Positions 24,701 to 36,245 of a DNA stretch of 64,000 nt are shown piece after piece. Both the position numbers and the translations under genes were made by a program. The stretch spans positions 634,332 to 698,331 of the forward strand of contig VXAA01001494.1 in NCBI GenBank assembly GCA_013399115.1. Reading direction: 5' to 3'. The number at the start of each line of letters is the position of its first letter. Position 1 is the first letter of the stretch. The notes beneath the pieces were generated by a model that searched no databases, was not told where the DNA came from, and saw nothing but the letters and a program-made list of their open reading frames with translations. This DNA comes from Anseranas semipalmata (Eukaryota > Chordata > Aves > Anseriformes > Anseranatidae).

Positions 24701-27700
24701 AATCCTATCAAGTCTGCCTCCATCCTGCACCTCACACATCAGACCTCTGTTTTGCTTAATTTTTCCTTATCACATGTATCCTTCCTGCCAATTTTATACA
24801 CAGAGAAATTTTACTTTAAAGTTTCTGAAGATCTGACCAAATTTTGTACAATGCTGAACAGCCCCAGGAGCTGTTTGGAGTTGCCCCGCAGTCCAAACTG
24901 TTGAACACAGAGGCTTACCAAAACTGCTTCCCACAAGGAACGAACAGAACAAGGTTCCTGTGGCAGTGTAACCAACTCATGCTCAGGAATTGTTTTGAAG
25001 ATCGATAATTCAACTGCCACAAATAGAGTTTTCCCTATATAATTTTTTTCAGCTTCATTTGAAAGGGAAGAGTAAAACTACCTCATGAGTGACGGATTTT
25101 AAAAGCACTTTTCTTTCATTTTTTATTTTTATTTTTTGCTGTAGTTAGGTACTCAGTAACTGAATCTTGTGTAGGGTCCACGCAACAAGGCTTTGAGGTA
25201 GAACTTGATCTAAGACTTTTGATTTTTATCTTTCTTAGACTCCGTTGATGTTGCCTTTCAGCCACACCTATTTCCTAATGAAACTTGCTTAGAAATACTC
25301 CTTCAGTGTATCTTTTCAGAACATCCCTGTATATTATGGATCCAAAGCACACAATGCCTATAAGAGTCTTGTAATTTCTGTTTGCAGCATCATCAGTGTG
25401 GTTTATTGGGAATGTAAAACAGCAACAATATTTGCATGGAAGACTATAACTGTTTAAATGGATGGGGTTAAAAAAAAAAGTGTCTTTTTTATGTTGCCTG
25501 TTTCCATGCCTGTCATGCATATCTATACAATTTTATTTTATTTTATTTTCACCTTCTGAAAAAGCCACCTAACAAACTGAGGCCTAAACAGAAAGTATAG
25601 ATGAAGAGCGAGAATTTGGGATACCTGCCTTTATGATAACATGGTCATTCTTAATACAAATGGCAATGAATAGAAGTCAGACAAATGTTTGTTTGAAGAG
25701 ATGGGACAATAAATGGGAAAATTAAACCAAGTGAAACAAAATTCTAAGACCAGGTTTTGCGGACAGAGAACTGTAAGGCTTGAACATTCATTTTTCATTA
25801 CTTTCTCATCTTTATCTCAGAGAATACTACTTCCAAAACAATATTTAATATTGGTGTCATGTTAATTAGTACTACATGAAAAGCTGGCTTAGGAGACAGA
25901 TCTAAACCAAATGGTGGAAAGGCAATACACTAGCTTTAGCAGGATTTGGATTAAGCCTTTTACATTTGTTTCTTCCTGTTATGCATCTCTCACTCTCTGC
26001 TAACTCCGGAGGGAAGACTGCAGAAAAACTCCAGGAGGTGTAAAAAGAAAAATCTACAGAACTGCAGAATGAAAAGTGCCAAATGAACTTTTTTTTTTTG
26101 AAACAGAAATTCTTATTATTGTGGGAAAGAGTAATTAAAATCCTTTCCAGAGAAAGAAATAATAGGAGGAAAAGGGACAGCTTCTTCTACAGCAGATAGC
26201 ACTATCCATTATCAGTGCCAAGATATCGGGTTAGATTGATGACCACTCTGATTCTGAATAGCGACTTCTGTCTAACTCGTTGCCCTGCCCATCATCATTG
26301 GTGGAACGATGCTTCAGCAAGAAAGTCTCGATCCTGCAGGAAAGCAGGAACACAGTGCTCTGTTCTGCAACAGAACATACGGAAGCAGTTCCCACCGCTG
26401 CCAGGAGGAACTGCATGGGTACCTATTTCCAGGAAGGGTAGGGTGAGAGCACTTCGAATGCAACTACAGAAAGTTTAAGTCAACAGGTTTGGAAATTTGG
26501 CAAAGACATTGCAGACAAATAACCCAAGGTTTGCATGGCAGCTCTGGGACTGGTATAAATCAGATGAGCACCACTCAGCTCAAGGGAACCTGCCAATACA
26601 CAACAGATGAACGCCCACTCATTTGCAATATTCCTCTGAATCTTGATATCTGAACCACTTGGATCTCCACCAGCTTCCTAGTGCTTCCTCCAGGCCAGGA
26701 AGAAGGTGAAAACAGTGTCTGCAAAACACTCTGACATTCACAACGCAAAAAAAATAAAATCATATTTGATCATGAAAGCTGACCCTCCATTTTCATACAA
26801 CACTGAAGACAGGAAGAGAAGTTGTAAGAATAAGGAACTTCTTCCCCTTCTTTCACACGTCTGCGCTCTGAGTGCTTTCCTACTGCTGACAGAAATGAAA
26901 ATCAGGCCGGGATGAACCGAGTGCAGATACCCAGAGGCACCAGAGCAGTACTGGGCCCCTCCCAATACCACACTGCAGTTCAAAGCTGTGAAAGACAGCA
27001 GAACTCCCACCGTGCTGCAGCTCAGCTCCCCACCCAAAGAGCCATATACCTGGCAGCGTACTCTCCTCAGCATGTCTCTGCTACGACAATAAGTTCAGAT
27101 CTTCTCTGCCTTCAACCAGCATAGTCACATACTGCTCTTCTAGTGCGCACACGATGAGCATCTCTGCTCCTCCTACCCAGTGTACCTCCAGATGCAGGTG
27201 TCAGCCAAAGCTCTGTTTGCTGAGCTTCTGACTACTTCTGCCCCAGCTGCCCCTTTCCACATGCTTACCCTGGTGGCTGCCTTTCTATACAACAAGGCTG
27301 TCTTAAGGATTTTTGAGACAATGGGCCCAGTGGTAAATGGGGACCTTGATAATGCCAGGGAGATCGGACTTCATGCCGTGAGATGCGGTGTCGCTCCACG
27401 CATGTGGAGCAAGTCCACCGTGCACCTGCAAATCAGCTGCACGCATGCACTGACGTGCCCCATGCTGGAGCTAGCAAAATGACTTTCCTGAACCTGCACA
27501 GCTTTTTTCTTAGCAGCCACTGCTACCAACATTAAAAAAAAAAACAAAACACCCAGCTGATGTGAAATAACGGAGAAAGCTCTTCTGGGAGCTTTTCATA
27601 TGAAGTGTGGGATTTTACCGGGTAGTTACAGGGGACATCCAGCCACGCCCTCACTGTCTGATGGGATTTGGAGGTGCCTCCACACTGGCACTGCAACAGA

Positions 27701-28544
27701 CTGCTTAGTCTTGGACCGTACTGTCTTCAGGCCTACTGATCAAAATAAGTACCAAATAAAGAGGTAAATACAAATGAAACAAACAGGTCAAAAGCAAACC
27801 AAGCCTTTTCAAAATGCAGCAGGATTTCATCCAAGGATGGGAAGAAGTTCAATCCTTAGCATAGTAAGGTCTCAGATAGCTAGACTGCTGGCTTAGCCGG
27901 TATATTAACAACAGCATAAGATGGCTCCAAGTGGCAAGACCTGGCTCTGTTAATACCAGCATCCAAAACAAATGAAATTGCCAGCCTGTTACAGAAAGTC
28001 AGGCAGGTCCTAAACTGTAGTTAGAGAGTTGAATTTTACTGTATTTCAGGCTGATGGTGAGAGGGTTCACATTCTAGGTTTCCCCTGAGATATCTTCAGT
28101 AAAACTGTCATGGCTCCCTAACCCCAGTGCTTTCCCTAGATGCTGCTCTGGTGTGTGCTGAAGGGCTGGGAGGAGAGAGGAGTGGAGGAGAAGAAAGAAT
28201 TTCCTCATTCTTTCTTACTGCTCTTCCCGTTTTCATGACTGTGTATGCAGAGGATTGCCTTTCCACGAGCAAACAACCGGAGACAAGCTCACCCCAAATG
28301 TATGTTCTCTCATGCTTCAAGCACTTGCTCTCTGTTCTTGCTGAATGTTTAGTTACAGCATGAAAAATGGATATGTGGAATGAAGACATTTCCCCTTTGA
28401 CTAGCACATTTGCAGAAGGTATGTCAAGGATCTGAGGCAAGGGGTATGGGCAAGCTTTCAAGAAAGTTTTTCCCCCCTTCTCCTTTACTTGCTTATTGGA
28501 AGAGCAATAAATATCAAGCAGACAGGCCCTTCTCAGAGTTACAA
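21779..28544. other. spacer, no gene supported
   Basis: Mixed composition with no recognised interspersed repeat. A TTTTA repeat lies at 25531-25549 and an A-rich stretch at about 27530-27546. A slightly CpG-enriched stretch lies at about 27365-27462, with CGCATG, CACCGTGCACC and GACGTG words. A 100-codon frame there (27180-27482, plus) has no domain that I recognise. Confidence 0.5.
25531..25549. repeat. TTTTA repeat
   Basis: Nearly four perfect TTTTA units. Confidence 0.9.
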
Positions 28545-28860
28545 AGCCTACCTGTAACTGAGCTGGATAATTAGCAGCCTTGAAGATGATATATGACTTT
28601 CATTACCCTTTGGGACTGGAGACTAAATGAGGACAGAGCTAATTGCCGTGCAAAGCAGTTTGGCATGAATGAGAAAAATGCAGGCGCTGTCTCCTGCCAA
28701 AAAAGGGCCCTATTGCTGCTCTGATCTCATGGCTGGTTTTTGCCGCAGGAGTTCACTTGGTGTCCATAAATCATGGTCTGCTTACAGCTGAAACTGCACT
28801 GAGTCATCAACATGCAATAAGCTGAGTGACAGATTCCAGCCTGACTACATTAGAACTTCA
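28545..28860. promoter_or_regulatory. candidate conserved non-coding element
   Basis: Dense regulatory-looking words: GATAATTAG and GCTAATTGC homeodomain cores, CCATAAATCATG at 28764-28775 (caudal/posterior-HOX-like), a perfect AP-1 site TGAGTCA at 28800-28806, ATGCAATAA (C/EBP- or POU-like) and a TGACAG at 28827-28832. It contains no simple repeat or recognised transposon. Function is inferred only from this appearance. Confidence 0.3.
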
Positions 28861-29039
28861 AACTTAGTCCTCCCCCCCAAACACTACCCGTACTTAACAG
28901 AAAATTAAACCCAGACTACACAGACATGAAGGCTGTGAGAAACACAAGGCTTGTTTACTTGACAATAGTTTTTTAAGACTAATGTTTCCAGGAAATAGCA
29001 TCATACGTTTTGAAAGGGAGAGGGCCACAAGTACTGAAT

Positions 29040-29300
29040 TTATAAAATGACCCCGTGCTGCAGCATTTAGTTTGTCCTTCCTTGTATAATTGCTGATTAA
29101 AATGTATTACCCTCCTTTAATGATCTAAAGTGGCACTTTGTCATCTTAGTTCTCATGGAGATAGATTTAGTCAGCTACCTGAGAAAATATTTTGCTTTTC
29201 TTTAAAATTAGGCCAGAAGAACCTGAAATCTGATTGCAAATCTGCTTTCAAAGTGACCTGGGGCACATTAACATCCATCTTGCGCCCTTAAGCAATGTGG
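29040..29300. promoter_or_regulatory. candidate conserved non-coding element
   Basis: Unique AT-rich sequence with ATAATTGCTGATTAAAATG, TTTAATGATC, AAAATTAGG and a CAAAGTGACCTGGGG nuclear-receptor-like half-site. No repeats are seen. It resembles conserved elements in style, but this cannot be shown without alignment. Confidence 0.2.
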
Positions 29301-29439
29301 GCTTCTGGGGAATCTAAGCCATCAGTGCAAAAGACAGTCCTTGAAGATACTCTTTTGCTCTCCTTATTCTGTTTCACAGAAGATTTTTTTGCTTTTCCCT
29401 AAAGGTACCTTAGGTCTATTTTTTTTTAATGGGAGAGAT

Positions 29440-29710
29440 TGTGCTGAATTTGCAATATGGTATCCTGTCAGATCCTAATCAATTAGCCCACATCAGTTCA
29501 GTATAAGGCAGATACCAATTTAACTCACAGAGCTAAGCCTTCTGATTTTCTCTAAGGGCAGTCACATAATTCATTCTTTGTAGTGCCAAATTATATTTGA
29601 CATTTAATTTAAAACTCAAGGTACCATAATGCAAAATCTCGCTAAAAATAATGGTGATAAAACAGAGGAACATTTCATTTGACAGTGAGAATTTCTTCAG
29701 CTTATTTATG
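29440..29710. promoter_or_regulatory. candidate conserved non-coding element
   Basis: Unique AT-rich sequence with TGCAATATGG, CTAATCAATTAGCC (paired homeodomain cores in inverted arrangement), ACATAATTCATT, TGACATTTAATTTAAAA and a TGACAG near 29680. No simple repeat or recognised transposon. Confidence 0.22.
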
Positions 29711-30980
29711 CACCCAAACTTTCCCCTCCTCCACCTTCCAAAGCCCCCAAACTCACCACCGCTGGTTATCCAGGCGCCTGCAGACGACATTAGGCTCTAC
29801 AGGTGCTCGCATACTGTAAAGGGGCACTTGAAGGTGAAGCAAGAAAGCTTCTGGTGGGTGAGCACTCCTCTCCATGAAGACTTGTGAGCTCAAAGACAAC
29901 TCAGGTGTTATTGCTGCTGTTGCTAGTAGAAAGCAATATTTCAGTAGCGTGGCTGGGCTAACTGGAATGGTCGTGTGTTCTGTGATTGGGCAAGGGGGGG
30001 GTCAGCCTGGAAAGGCTGAGGTTTTTTACTTTAGAAGATCTGACACAAAAAATGCCAATTTAATGGCTTCATTCGCATTCCCTGCCATGCAGCAACTCCA
30101 TTCACGGCCACCTGGCACAATGGAAGTCTGCTGGTTCACGAAGCACGTCCAGGCTCTGATAATACAATTTTATGCACGGATAATAATAAAAAAAATGAGC
30201 TCTTCTCCTTTCTTGAAATAATGCACTGCCAAACCATTGGGAGTTCCAGCCACAGGCTCAGTCAGCACTTTCAGTGGATGAACAGTCAAACTCTTTCTAA
30301 TATAAACAGTAGTTTGCAAAAAATATGCAGCCACCTCTGTCAAGGTGAGTTGCGCACAAGGACTATATTACTGCTGGTAGTGTGCAAAATGCTAAGAGGC
30401 GAGTGACTTGCCTGGCTAATCCAGACCAGCTCTGTGAGAAGAGAAAGTAATGGATGACAGGAGGCTCTCTTTGTTGAGACAATACCATATAGCCTTATGC
30501 AAAATATGTTGGTAGCACAATCCTTCTGAGAGTGACTCAACTTTTGTCTTGTTGAAGAACAGCTACTACTTTGCAATAAAAAGAAGCAAATGTCTAATGT
30601 TCTCATCCTTTATATGCCAGCTTAGCTCTTGGGGAAAAAATCATCACTGGTCCCAACATGCTTCTCAACATAAGATGGATGACTTGAATTCTGGGACTTT
30701 AGGTCTTCCCATGGATTTCAGTCCCTTATTAAGATGAACACAGTCCAGGGCTGAACTCTGGTATTTTTGGAGTGAATATGTAGGCCTCAGGTTAGGCATT
30801 CTTGCCTTATTTCACATTTGCATGTAGGTGCATGCACATGCTACTGGTAGTCAAGTTCAAAACCTTCCTCATTTGCTCAGGTTTTGCTCCATTTCTGTTA
30901 GTACTTGCTATATTATTATAGAATACACAAGTACTATCTGGAGTATGAAGTGTGAACAGGAAATAAAATTGCTGTGTACC

Positions 30981-30994
30981 AGAGAGAGAGAGAG
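30981..30994. repeat. AG dinucleotide repeat
   Basis: Seven AG units. Confidence 0.9.
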
Positions 30995-31075
30995 TACATT
31001 ATCAGCATACTCAGAGATGAAAGAAGCTGTATTTGATGTTGGTGCAGTGTGCCTATGTGATAGGTTTAAATTAGT

Positions 31076-31099
31076 AAAAAAAAAAAAAAAAAAAAAAAA
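31076..31099. repeat. A24 homopolymer
   Basis: An uninterrupted run of 24 A, without a polyadenylation signal in the preceding 40 bases. Confidence 0.9.
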
Positions 31100-31220
31100 T
31101 TGCAATGGCTTTACACCACTGTAGATTTTCCTACATTCCATGAAATTCTTATTGTAAAATGCAAAACACAAAACCAAAAACTTCTGCAAAAGCAATGCTT
31201 CAGCATTATATAACAGAGGG

Positions 31221-31257
31221 TTTGTTGTTTTTTTGTTTTTTTTTTTGTTTTTTTTGG
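31221..31257. repeat. T-rich run with regular G interruptions
   Basis: T runs of 3-12 separated by single G. Confidence 0.85.
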
Positions 31258-31344
31258 TATATATCCTATAATTCAGCTCTTTGAGACTTCCTGAGGTTAG
31301 ACTGTATCAAGAACTTTGTTTCCAGTAGTAAGGATTCTGTTCTT

Positions 31345-31800
31345 TAATTACAAGGACAAGCTTACCCTTCATGAGCCTAGATAATGGCTTTTTAAATCTC
31401 ATTGTACTTTGGCTTTTGTGGCATCCTGTGGCAATGAGTTCCACAGTTTACTAATGCTTGTTATGTGTAAAAGCACTTACATTTAAGCACTGTTACTATT
31501 AGAAATAGAGAATAATCATTTCCTATTACTTCATACAATTTAAGATTCTACCATCAGGAATTATGCAGACCTCTCAGACCTCTTTTCTAAGCTTTAAGCT
31601 TTTTTAGCCTCTTCTCATATGGAAACCATTCCAGAAATTGGCTCACTGCTATTGGCATTTCCTTACCTTTTCTAAATTTTGTAGGGTCTTTTTGAGGTGA
31701 GGACAAGAGACACATATCATTTTCAAGATGTGAACATGTCATAGATTTCTATCATACACTTCACAGTTAGTATTGTCCCAGAGTGTTTTTTGCAATTGTG
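31345..31800 (-). mobile_element. CR1-type LINE remnant, minus strand
   Basis: The plus strand carries, in order, ATAATGGCTTTTTAAATC, GGCATCCTGTGGCAATGAG followed by TTCCACAG, TATGCAGACCTCTCAGACC, CCTCTTCTCATATGGAA, CCTTACCTTTTCTAA, GTAGGGTCTTTTTGAGGTG and TTCAAGATGTGAACATG then a GATTTCTAT stretch. This is the reverse complement of the C-terminal ORF2 region of old amniote CR1 elements. On the minus strand that region encodes the stretch around 'LRGDMI-VYK' and 'W-SLP'. The agreement in order and spacing over more than 400 bases is strong. The reading frame is broken many times, so the copy is dead. The inter-block sequences are diverged, indicating an old insertion. Confidence 0.85.
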
Positions 31801-32498
31801 AATCTGGAAAGATATATAGAAGTTAAAAAACTATAGCTGCTCACCAACTTAATATCTGTATTTTGACACACAAAAATATACATGCACACAATCTTCAGAA
31901 CATTTCCAGGAACTGAAGATTTTGCACCAACTTCTTGAGAAAATTCACCTTGGCAAGTATTTTTTCAGATTAGTTTGAATGTTTTCAAAAAGGAAATTAT
32001 GAAAGTACTAATGTAACTATTACACTAAGGAAGCTGGATTAGCAGAATGGCCATTTTAGTTGACTGTTTACATCAGTAAGTTTTTACGGCTGCACAGACA
32101 GAAGCTTTAAAAGTATTGAGTAGTTTAAAAGAGTACTAAAACGTACACAGTGAGTAAATATGCAGATTGGAAAACTGACATGTTGTACCATGAAGAATCT
32201 TTAAATAGAAGTGAAGGAATAAATGCATTGACTGAGATTTCAGACCCTCAGGTACCTAGGTTGGTTCAAACTGCTGAGAACTTAAGCGCTTCCACTGAAA
32301 TAATATGTAAATATGAAAATAAGTCTAACATTTAAATGTTTCTCCTTTTTGAAGGCTTTATCCTTAATCTCTTTTCATATATATGATTTATCATATTGCT
32401 TTATAAGGGATGTATCAAATATAGGGAACTGACTCAGAGTTCTTGCATTCAGTAAGGAAGCTGCTTTTTAATTACACTGTGCAAAAACATCAGCAATA

Positions 32499-32528
32499 CC
32501 CCCCCCCNNNNNNNNNNCCCCCCCCCCC
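32499..32528. repeat. poly-C tract containing an assembly gap
   Basis: Nine C are followed by ten N (32508-32517) and eleven C. A long C homopolymer, or G run on the other strand, is hard to sequence and can form G-quadruplex or i-motif structures. The true length is unknown. Confidence 0.9.
32508..32517. other. assembly gap of ten N
   Basis: Ten N flanked on both sides only by C. Confidence 0.97.
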
Positions 32529-32585
32529 TTATAAATACAAACAGAAAACTAAATCATGGTGGGAAGCCATACGGACTGGAATGCA

Positions 32586-32614
32586 CAGAGAGAGATTGAA
32601 AGAGAGAGAGAGAG
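32586..32614. repeat. GA-rich simple repeat
   Basis: GA runs separated by ATTGAA. Confidence 0.85.
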
Positions 32615-32654
32615 GATAGAAATGATCTCATGGCACTTACAGAGTTTAATTTCT

Positions 32655-32700
32655 GGATAAAATTCTACTTCAATTTACACTGATGTAAAGGAGCTCAGAA
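32655..32700. mobile_element. possible fragment of an old amniote interspersed repeat
   Basis: AAATTCTACTTCAATTTACACTGATGTAAAGGAG follows the pattern of a widespread old sauropsid repeat that carries 'ttacactggtgtaa' next to 'ggagtaactccattgacttcaatgg'. I recognise the pattern but cannot name the family with confidence. Other faint copies are listed near 38105, 53415 and 56950. Confidence 0.3.
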
Positions 32701-33304
32701 ATTAGCTTGTTTACTCCTCATTTAAAATACTGCCAGACAAATGGATTATGTTTTTTGAATCCTTTATGATATGGGATTCTACAATTAATAGCACAGACAC
32801 ATTTGTCACCATCCTTAATCACAGATATTTGTGCAAAGATTTCAGCAAGCTCTATGCTACTCTAATTTAAACTCATTTAACTCCTGCACAGCTCTGTTGT
32901 GGAATTAAGTCTCCCCAGAATTTAAGCCTGTGTTTGACTACAAGTCTGGGTCATTATCACACCCGTACCAAGAAGCATCTTCCAAAGCATAAACAGCAAA
33001 TGCTTAGAAGAGTTTGAATTCACTGGTTAGAGGCTGTCCATCCAATCTGAGGAACTGTAGCACTTCGCATTCCCTCATCACTGATTGATCAAAATACTCC
33101 TGGAATTCCAGGTTGCTTTAGCACCAAAATATTCCAAGTCCCATAGGAAACTATAACTCGCTTTTCAAATTGGATAGCAGGAGTTACTGCAGGGTCCACA
33201 TGCAGTAAAAATCAATCTCCCAGCCAAAAATATTAAAGTCTAAATTGACAGGTAACAAAATATGAAAAAAGGAAAAAAAAAAATACTATCACTTTAGGAA
33301 ACAA

Positions 33305-33400
33305 AAGCTGAGACAGAACAAATGTTGTGCCCAAGATTGCCAAGATTGGGTAAAATAAGGACCAAAATTGAATCCAAATTTCTTCAGACACATTATGGAA
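33305..33400 (-). mobile_element. possible MIR-type SINE remnant, minus strand
   Basis: TTGTGCCCAAGATTGCCAAGATTGG followed by GACCAAAATTGAATCCAAAT fits the reverse complement of the MIR segments 'cttgggcaagtcac' and 'gggttcaaatcc', with the right order and about the right spacing. Divergence is high. Confidence 0.35.
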
Positions 33401-34034
33401 CTTGTATCACAAAATCATTTTGCTCAGTGAATGGTAACCACAGCCTGACCAGCAGCCTACTGAATTCAACAGGAAGAGCTCTTGCTATTTTCATGAGGGA
33501 TTTTGATCAGTTGCTGGGTTTCTCAATGAATTTAGCTGAAAGAAACCTGCAGCTAGAATAAAGGTTATAACTGAGGCACTACCACAGCAGAGTGGATATA
33601 TTGTTTTTAGGCCATCTCTAATTCAATGGCCATGAATAATATAATATTCACAGAGTCCCATCTGCTGTTCAGTTCTGTGTATAAAAATACTTCGCATTGT
33701 TGGTCCAATAATTCTGACTGAAACTGGTAAAGTGATATACAGGCCCTTGAAAATAGTAGTGGAATAAAAAAATAATAAATTGAATAAAGGAGAAAAAATA
33801 AGCTTGTTTTAGTCTGAAGGGAATAAAATTGAAGCCTTTTAACCTTACACATAAGTTCCACACCATTGCTTTTTAAAATCAGTTGAAAATCATTTAAAAT
33901 CAAATTGATTTTGGCTTTTACATTCAGATGCACTTCATCCTTTCACTTACTCGTCTATACAAGTTATGTCTTCAGCCAACCTGTGCTTAAAATGGGTTGA
34001 AAATCAGTTTGTATGTTCATATGCTTATTGGAAT

Positions 34035-34240
34035 TTTCTCATTTCCATTTCACTCAGAGCCAATCACAATCAGATTAACTTGCTGGGGAATATGTCAAGA
34101 GGCTGATTTCATGGGTGTTTTAGCAAAGAAATGGTTCCTAATGTAGTGAAACATTTTTTTTGCTTATAGCACGTTGTCTATTGCCCATTTGTGTCAATAA
34201 GTGGGAAGATGGATAATCAGAACCGTTCATATTTATTCTG
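34035..34240. promoter_or_regulatory. candidate conserved non-coding element
   Basis: Unique sequence with AGCCAATCACAATCAGATTAA (CCAAT box, then a TAAT-like core), TCTATTGCCCATTTGTGTCAAT (SOX-like ATTG and ATTTGT words) and no repeats. This is appearance-based inference only. Confidence 0.18.
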
Positions 34241-34714
34241 AAAAGCTCTCTTCTCCATCATGTATAGGCTCATAATCAATCATGAAAGAACTGTAAAATC
34301 ACAGGAAAATATTTCCTAGTTTACTTCTGCTTCTGTCTGTCACCAAGACCTGGAATACCTGCAGCCTTCTATGTATGGAGTGCTAGGGTAGGCTCCTGCA
34401 CTGGACACTCCTCTCCTCACCTGCTGTTATCCAACTGTGGATCATTTGGACTGGGTATGTGCTATCTGAACTGACGCTTAGTCATCCAGTCTGAAAGCAA
34501 GTGTGCTGAAATTATGCAATGCAACTTACTACCAGAGCTGTGATAGGATGTAGAACACCTATCATTGACTTGGGTAGAAAGGATAAAACCCTCTGAATTG
34601 CTTTGTTTTTAACATTCTCTTCTCCATATCCCTCAAACATCCACTAGTACTTAATTTATCACTCACAGACAGATTTAAGGAGGGAGGTATGGCATAGCAG
34701 GAGAACAAGAAAAT

Positions 34715-34885
34715 GTGAAGCAGATGCCCAAGTTCTATTACTGACTCTGCTGGTGACTGGGTAAGCTCTTTATAGCATTGTATCATGTTCATTGCGTTAG
34801 ATGGCTCAGTTTTAGGTTTCCAAACTGAGAAGATGTACATGGTCTGCTTTCCACTGTGAGTCAGTACTTCCACACTTATTATCTT
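34715..34885 (+). mobile_element. MIR-type SINE remnant
   Basis: GCCCAAGTTCTATTACTGAC, TCTGCTGGTGACTGGGTAAG and GGCTCAGTTTTAGG follow the MIR order 'gggttcaaatcctggctctgcc', 'tgtgaccttgggcaag' and 'cctcagttt'. Plus-strand copy, diverged. Confidence 0.55.
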
Positions 34886-34929
34886 CAAAAAAAGAGTTAG
34901 AATGAGTCTGCAAGTAAGGTGGTAAACAT

Positions 34930-35140
34930 CTCAAGCTGTGCATCTAAAAACCGAACAATTGCAATTAAATGGTATCAGGAAAATATTGACTGTAAGCTCT
35001 CAGTAAGTCAGCTTACTTGCTTGCAAATGAGAAATTAAAAATGCATAATGAGGATAGACGTTGTGGGTTCAAACAATGTTTTAAAGACTGCTCCAAATCG
35101 CAAATGAGAAGTCAAAAATCCACGTGCAAATATTACATCT
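34930..35140. promoter_or_regulatory. AT-rich block with a diverged 20-base direct repeat
   Basis: GCAAATGAGAAATTAAAAAT at 35023-35042 recurs at 35100-35119 with two mismatches (GCAAATGAGAAGTCAAAAAT), 77 bases apart. A six-base inverted repeat AGTAAG/CTTACT with a four-base loop lies at 35001-35016. ACAATTGCAATTAAATGG near 34956 and AATGCATAATG near 35040 are POU/homeodomain-like. A regulatory role is inferred. Confidence 0.25.
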
Positions 35141-35579
35141 CAGAGATGATGAGTGGGAATGGAGTGGGAGGTTATATAACCTGATAATATCAAGGATCAG
35201 AAAGAGATTAAACTATTTAACTATTCAGCAGTGAAAAGAAGTCAAGAAGGATCACTGCAGACAAGGAATGGAAAGGCAATATAGAAACTGACTTGCGCAG
35301 GCTGACATTCTGCTTCAAAGGGTATTAGCTCTAGAGAGTAGTTACAAAACTGTTAGTCTTAAAAAACAAGTCTGATTTAATAAATATTTACTAAATTGTA
35401 TAAGAATTGTCTGGCTTCAAGCTATAAATATTGAATTCCAATGTAAATATTAAAAGAATGATGGTTTTTCAAATAATCAATTTAAGATTCTAAGAATTTT
35501 TGGATTAAACATGAAAAATAATAAAAAAATTCCCAGAGAGTCAAACAAAAGCCCTGACAGTTAGATTCCAAAAGAACAA
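35141..35579. other. AT-rich spacer
   Basis: Nothing recognisable apart from AT-rich composition. Confidence 0.5.
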
Positions 35580-36245
35580 TCCACTCGGAGTTCCTTTCAT
35601 GTGCCAACAACTATTATTTATATTGTTTATGCACTTTCATCATGACAGCCCTAACACTGAACAGAGCAGATAGAGTATAACAGTTACCACATTAGAAAAA
35701 AAGCTCTCAGAAGGTAAATAAAGTGAAGTGAGGCTATATTTTTGGATCTGGGGAGATGTAAGACCATTCTGATACTCTGTTTATATTGATTATTTTATAT
35801 TGTTTAATGAATTTCTGTACTCTCTCTACAAAATAAATGTTGGCTCAATGAATAGAGCCTGCATTTAAAGGAACCACCCTATTAAAACTTGTTTTGTTTG
35901 TGCCTGGAGAATCAGAACTCTTCCATGCTTGTTTCAGATTTTACTTGAAAGCTTCCATTCCATTAATGTGACATTGTTTCCAAGACAAAGCATAACCATA
36001 GTGTCTTTCCCCTTTAAAAGGTAATGACACCATCTAAGCAAAAATAACGGTGGGGGAAAAAAAAGACCCCCATTACAGCAAACTGTGGTATTAATGAAAT
36101 TCTGTTTGTATTAAAATTTTCTTTCAACCCCAGTCTTCCTGTTCAGGGGGATAGTGTCAACCTGTCAAACATTTAATCAAGAACAGTTCATTGATGCTTC
36201 CATTATGTCAAAAAGCCTCTTGTCTAGGTCTAGGTGACTTCAAGG
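35580..36245. promoter_or_regulatory. long candidate conserved non-coding block
   Basis: Unique AT-rich sequence over about 650 bases. It contains forkhead-like words (TTGTTTATGC near 35627, TGTTTATATTG near 35779, ATTGTTTAATG near 35797), a CATTAATGTGACATTG stretch near 35962 and ACAAACTGTGGTATTAATG near 36078. CCTGTCAAACATTTAATCAAG near 36161 has a TGTCA core next to TTTAATC. Only a short A run interrupts it and no transposon is seen. Conservation is not shown, only suspected. Confidence 0.25.

Larger units (their letters stand above)
29711..31344. other. spacer with simple repeats
   Basis: A run of eight G lies near 29994. A GA repeat lies at 30981-30994, an A24 run at 31076-31099 and a T/G-rich run at 31221-31257. 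No polyadenylation signal lies just upstream of the A24 run, so a retrocopy is not supported. Confidence 0.5.
31801..34030. other. spacer with a poly-C gap and faint repeats
   Basis: Contains the poly-C gap, a GA repeat at 32586-32614 and a short old-repeat-like stretch at 32655-32700. A possible minus-strand MIR lies near 33305-33400. No coding signal. Confidence 0.5.

Noticed and set aside
31076..31099. A24 run as the tail of a processed gene copy
   Set aside because: No AATAAA or ATTAAA lies in the expected upstream range, and no coding-like sequence precedes it.
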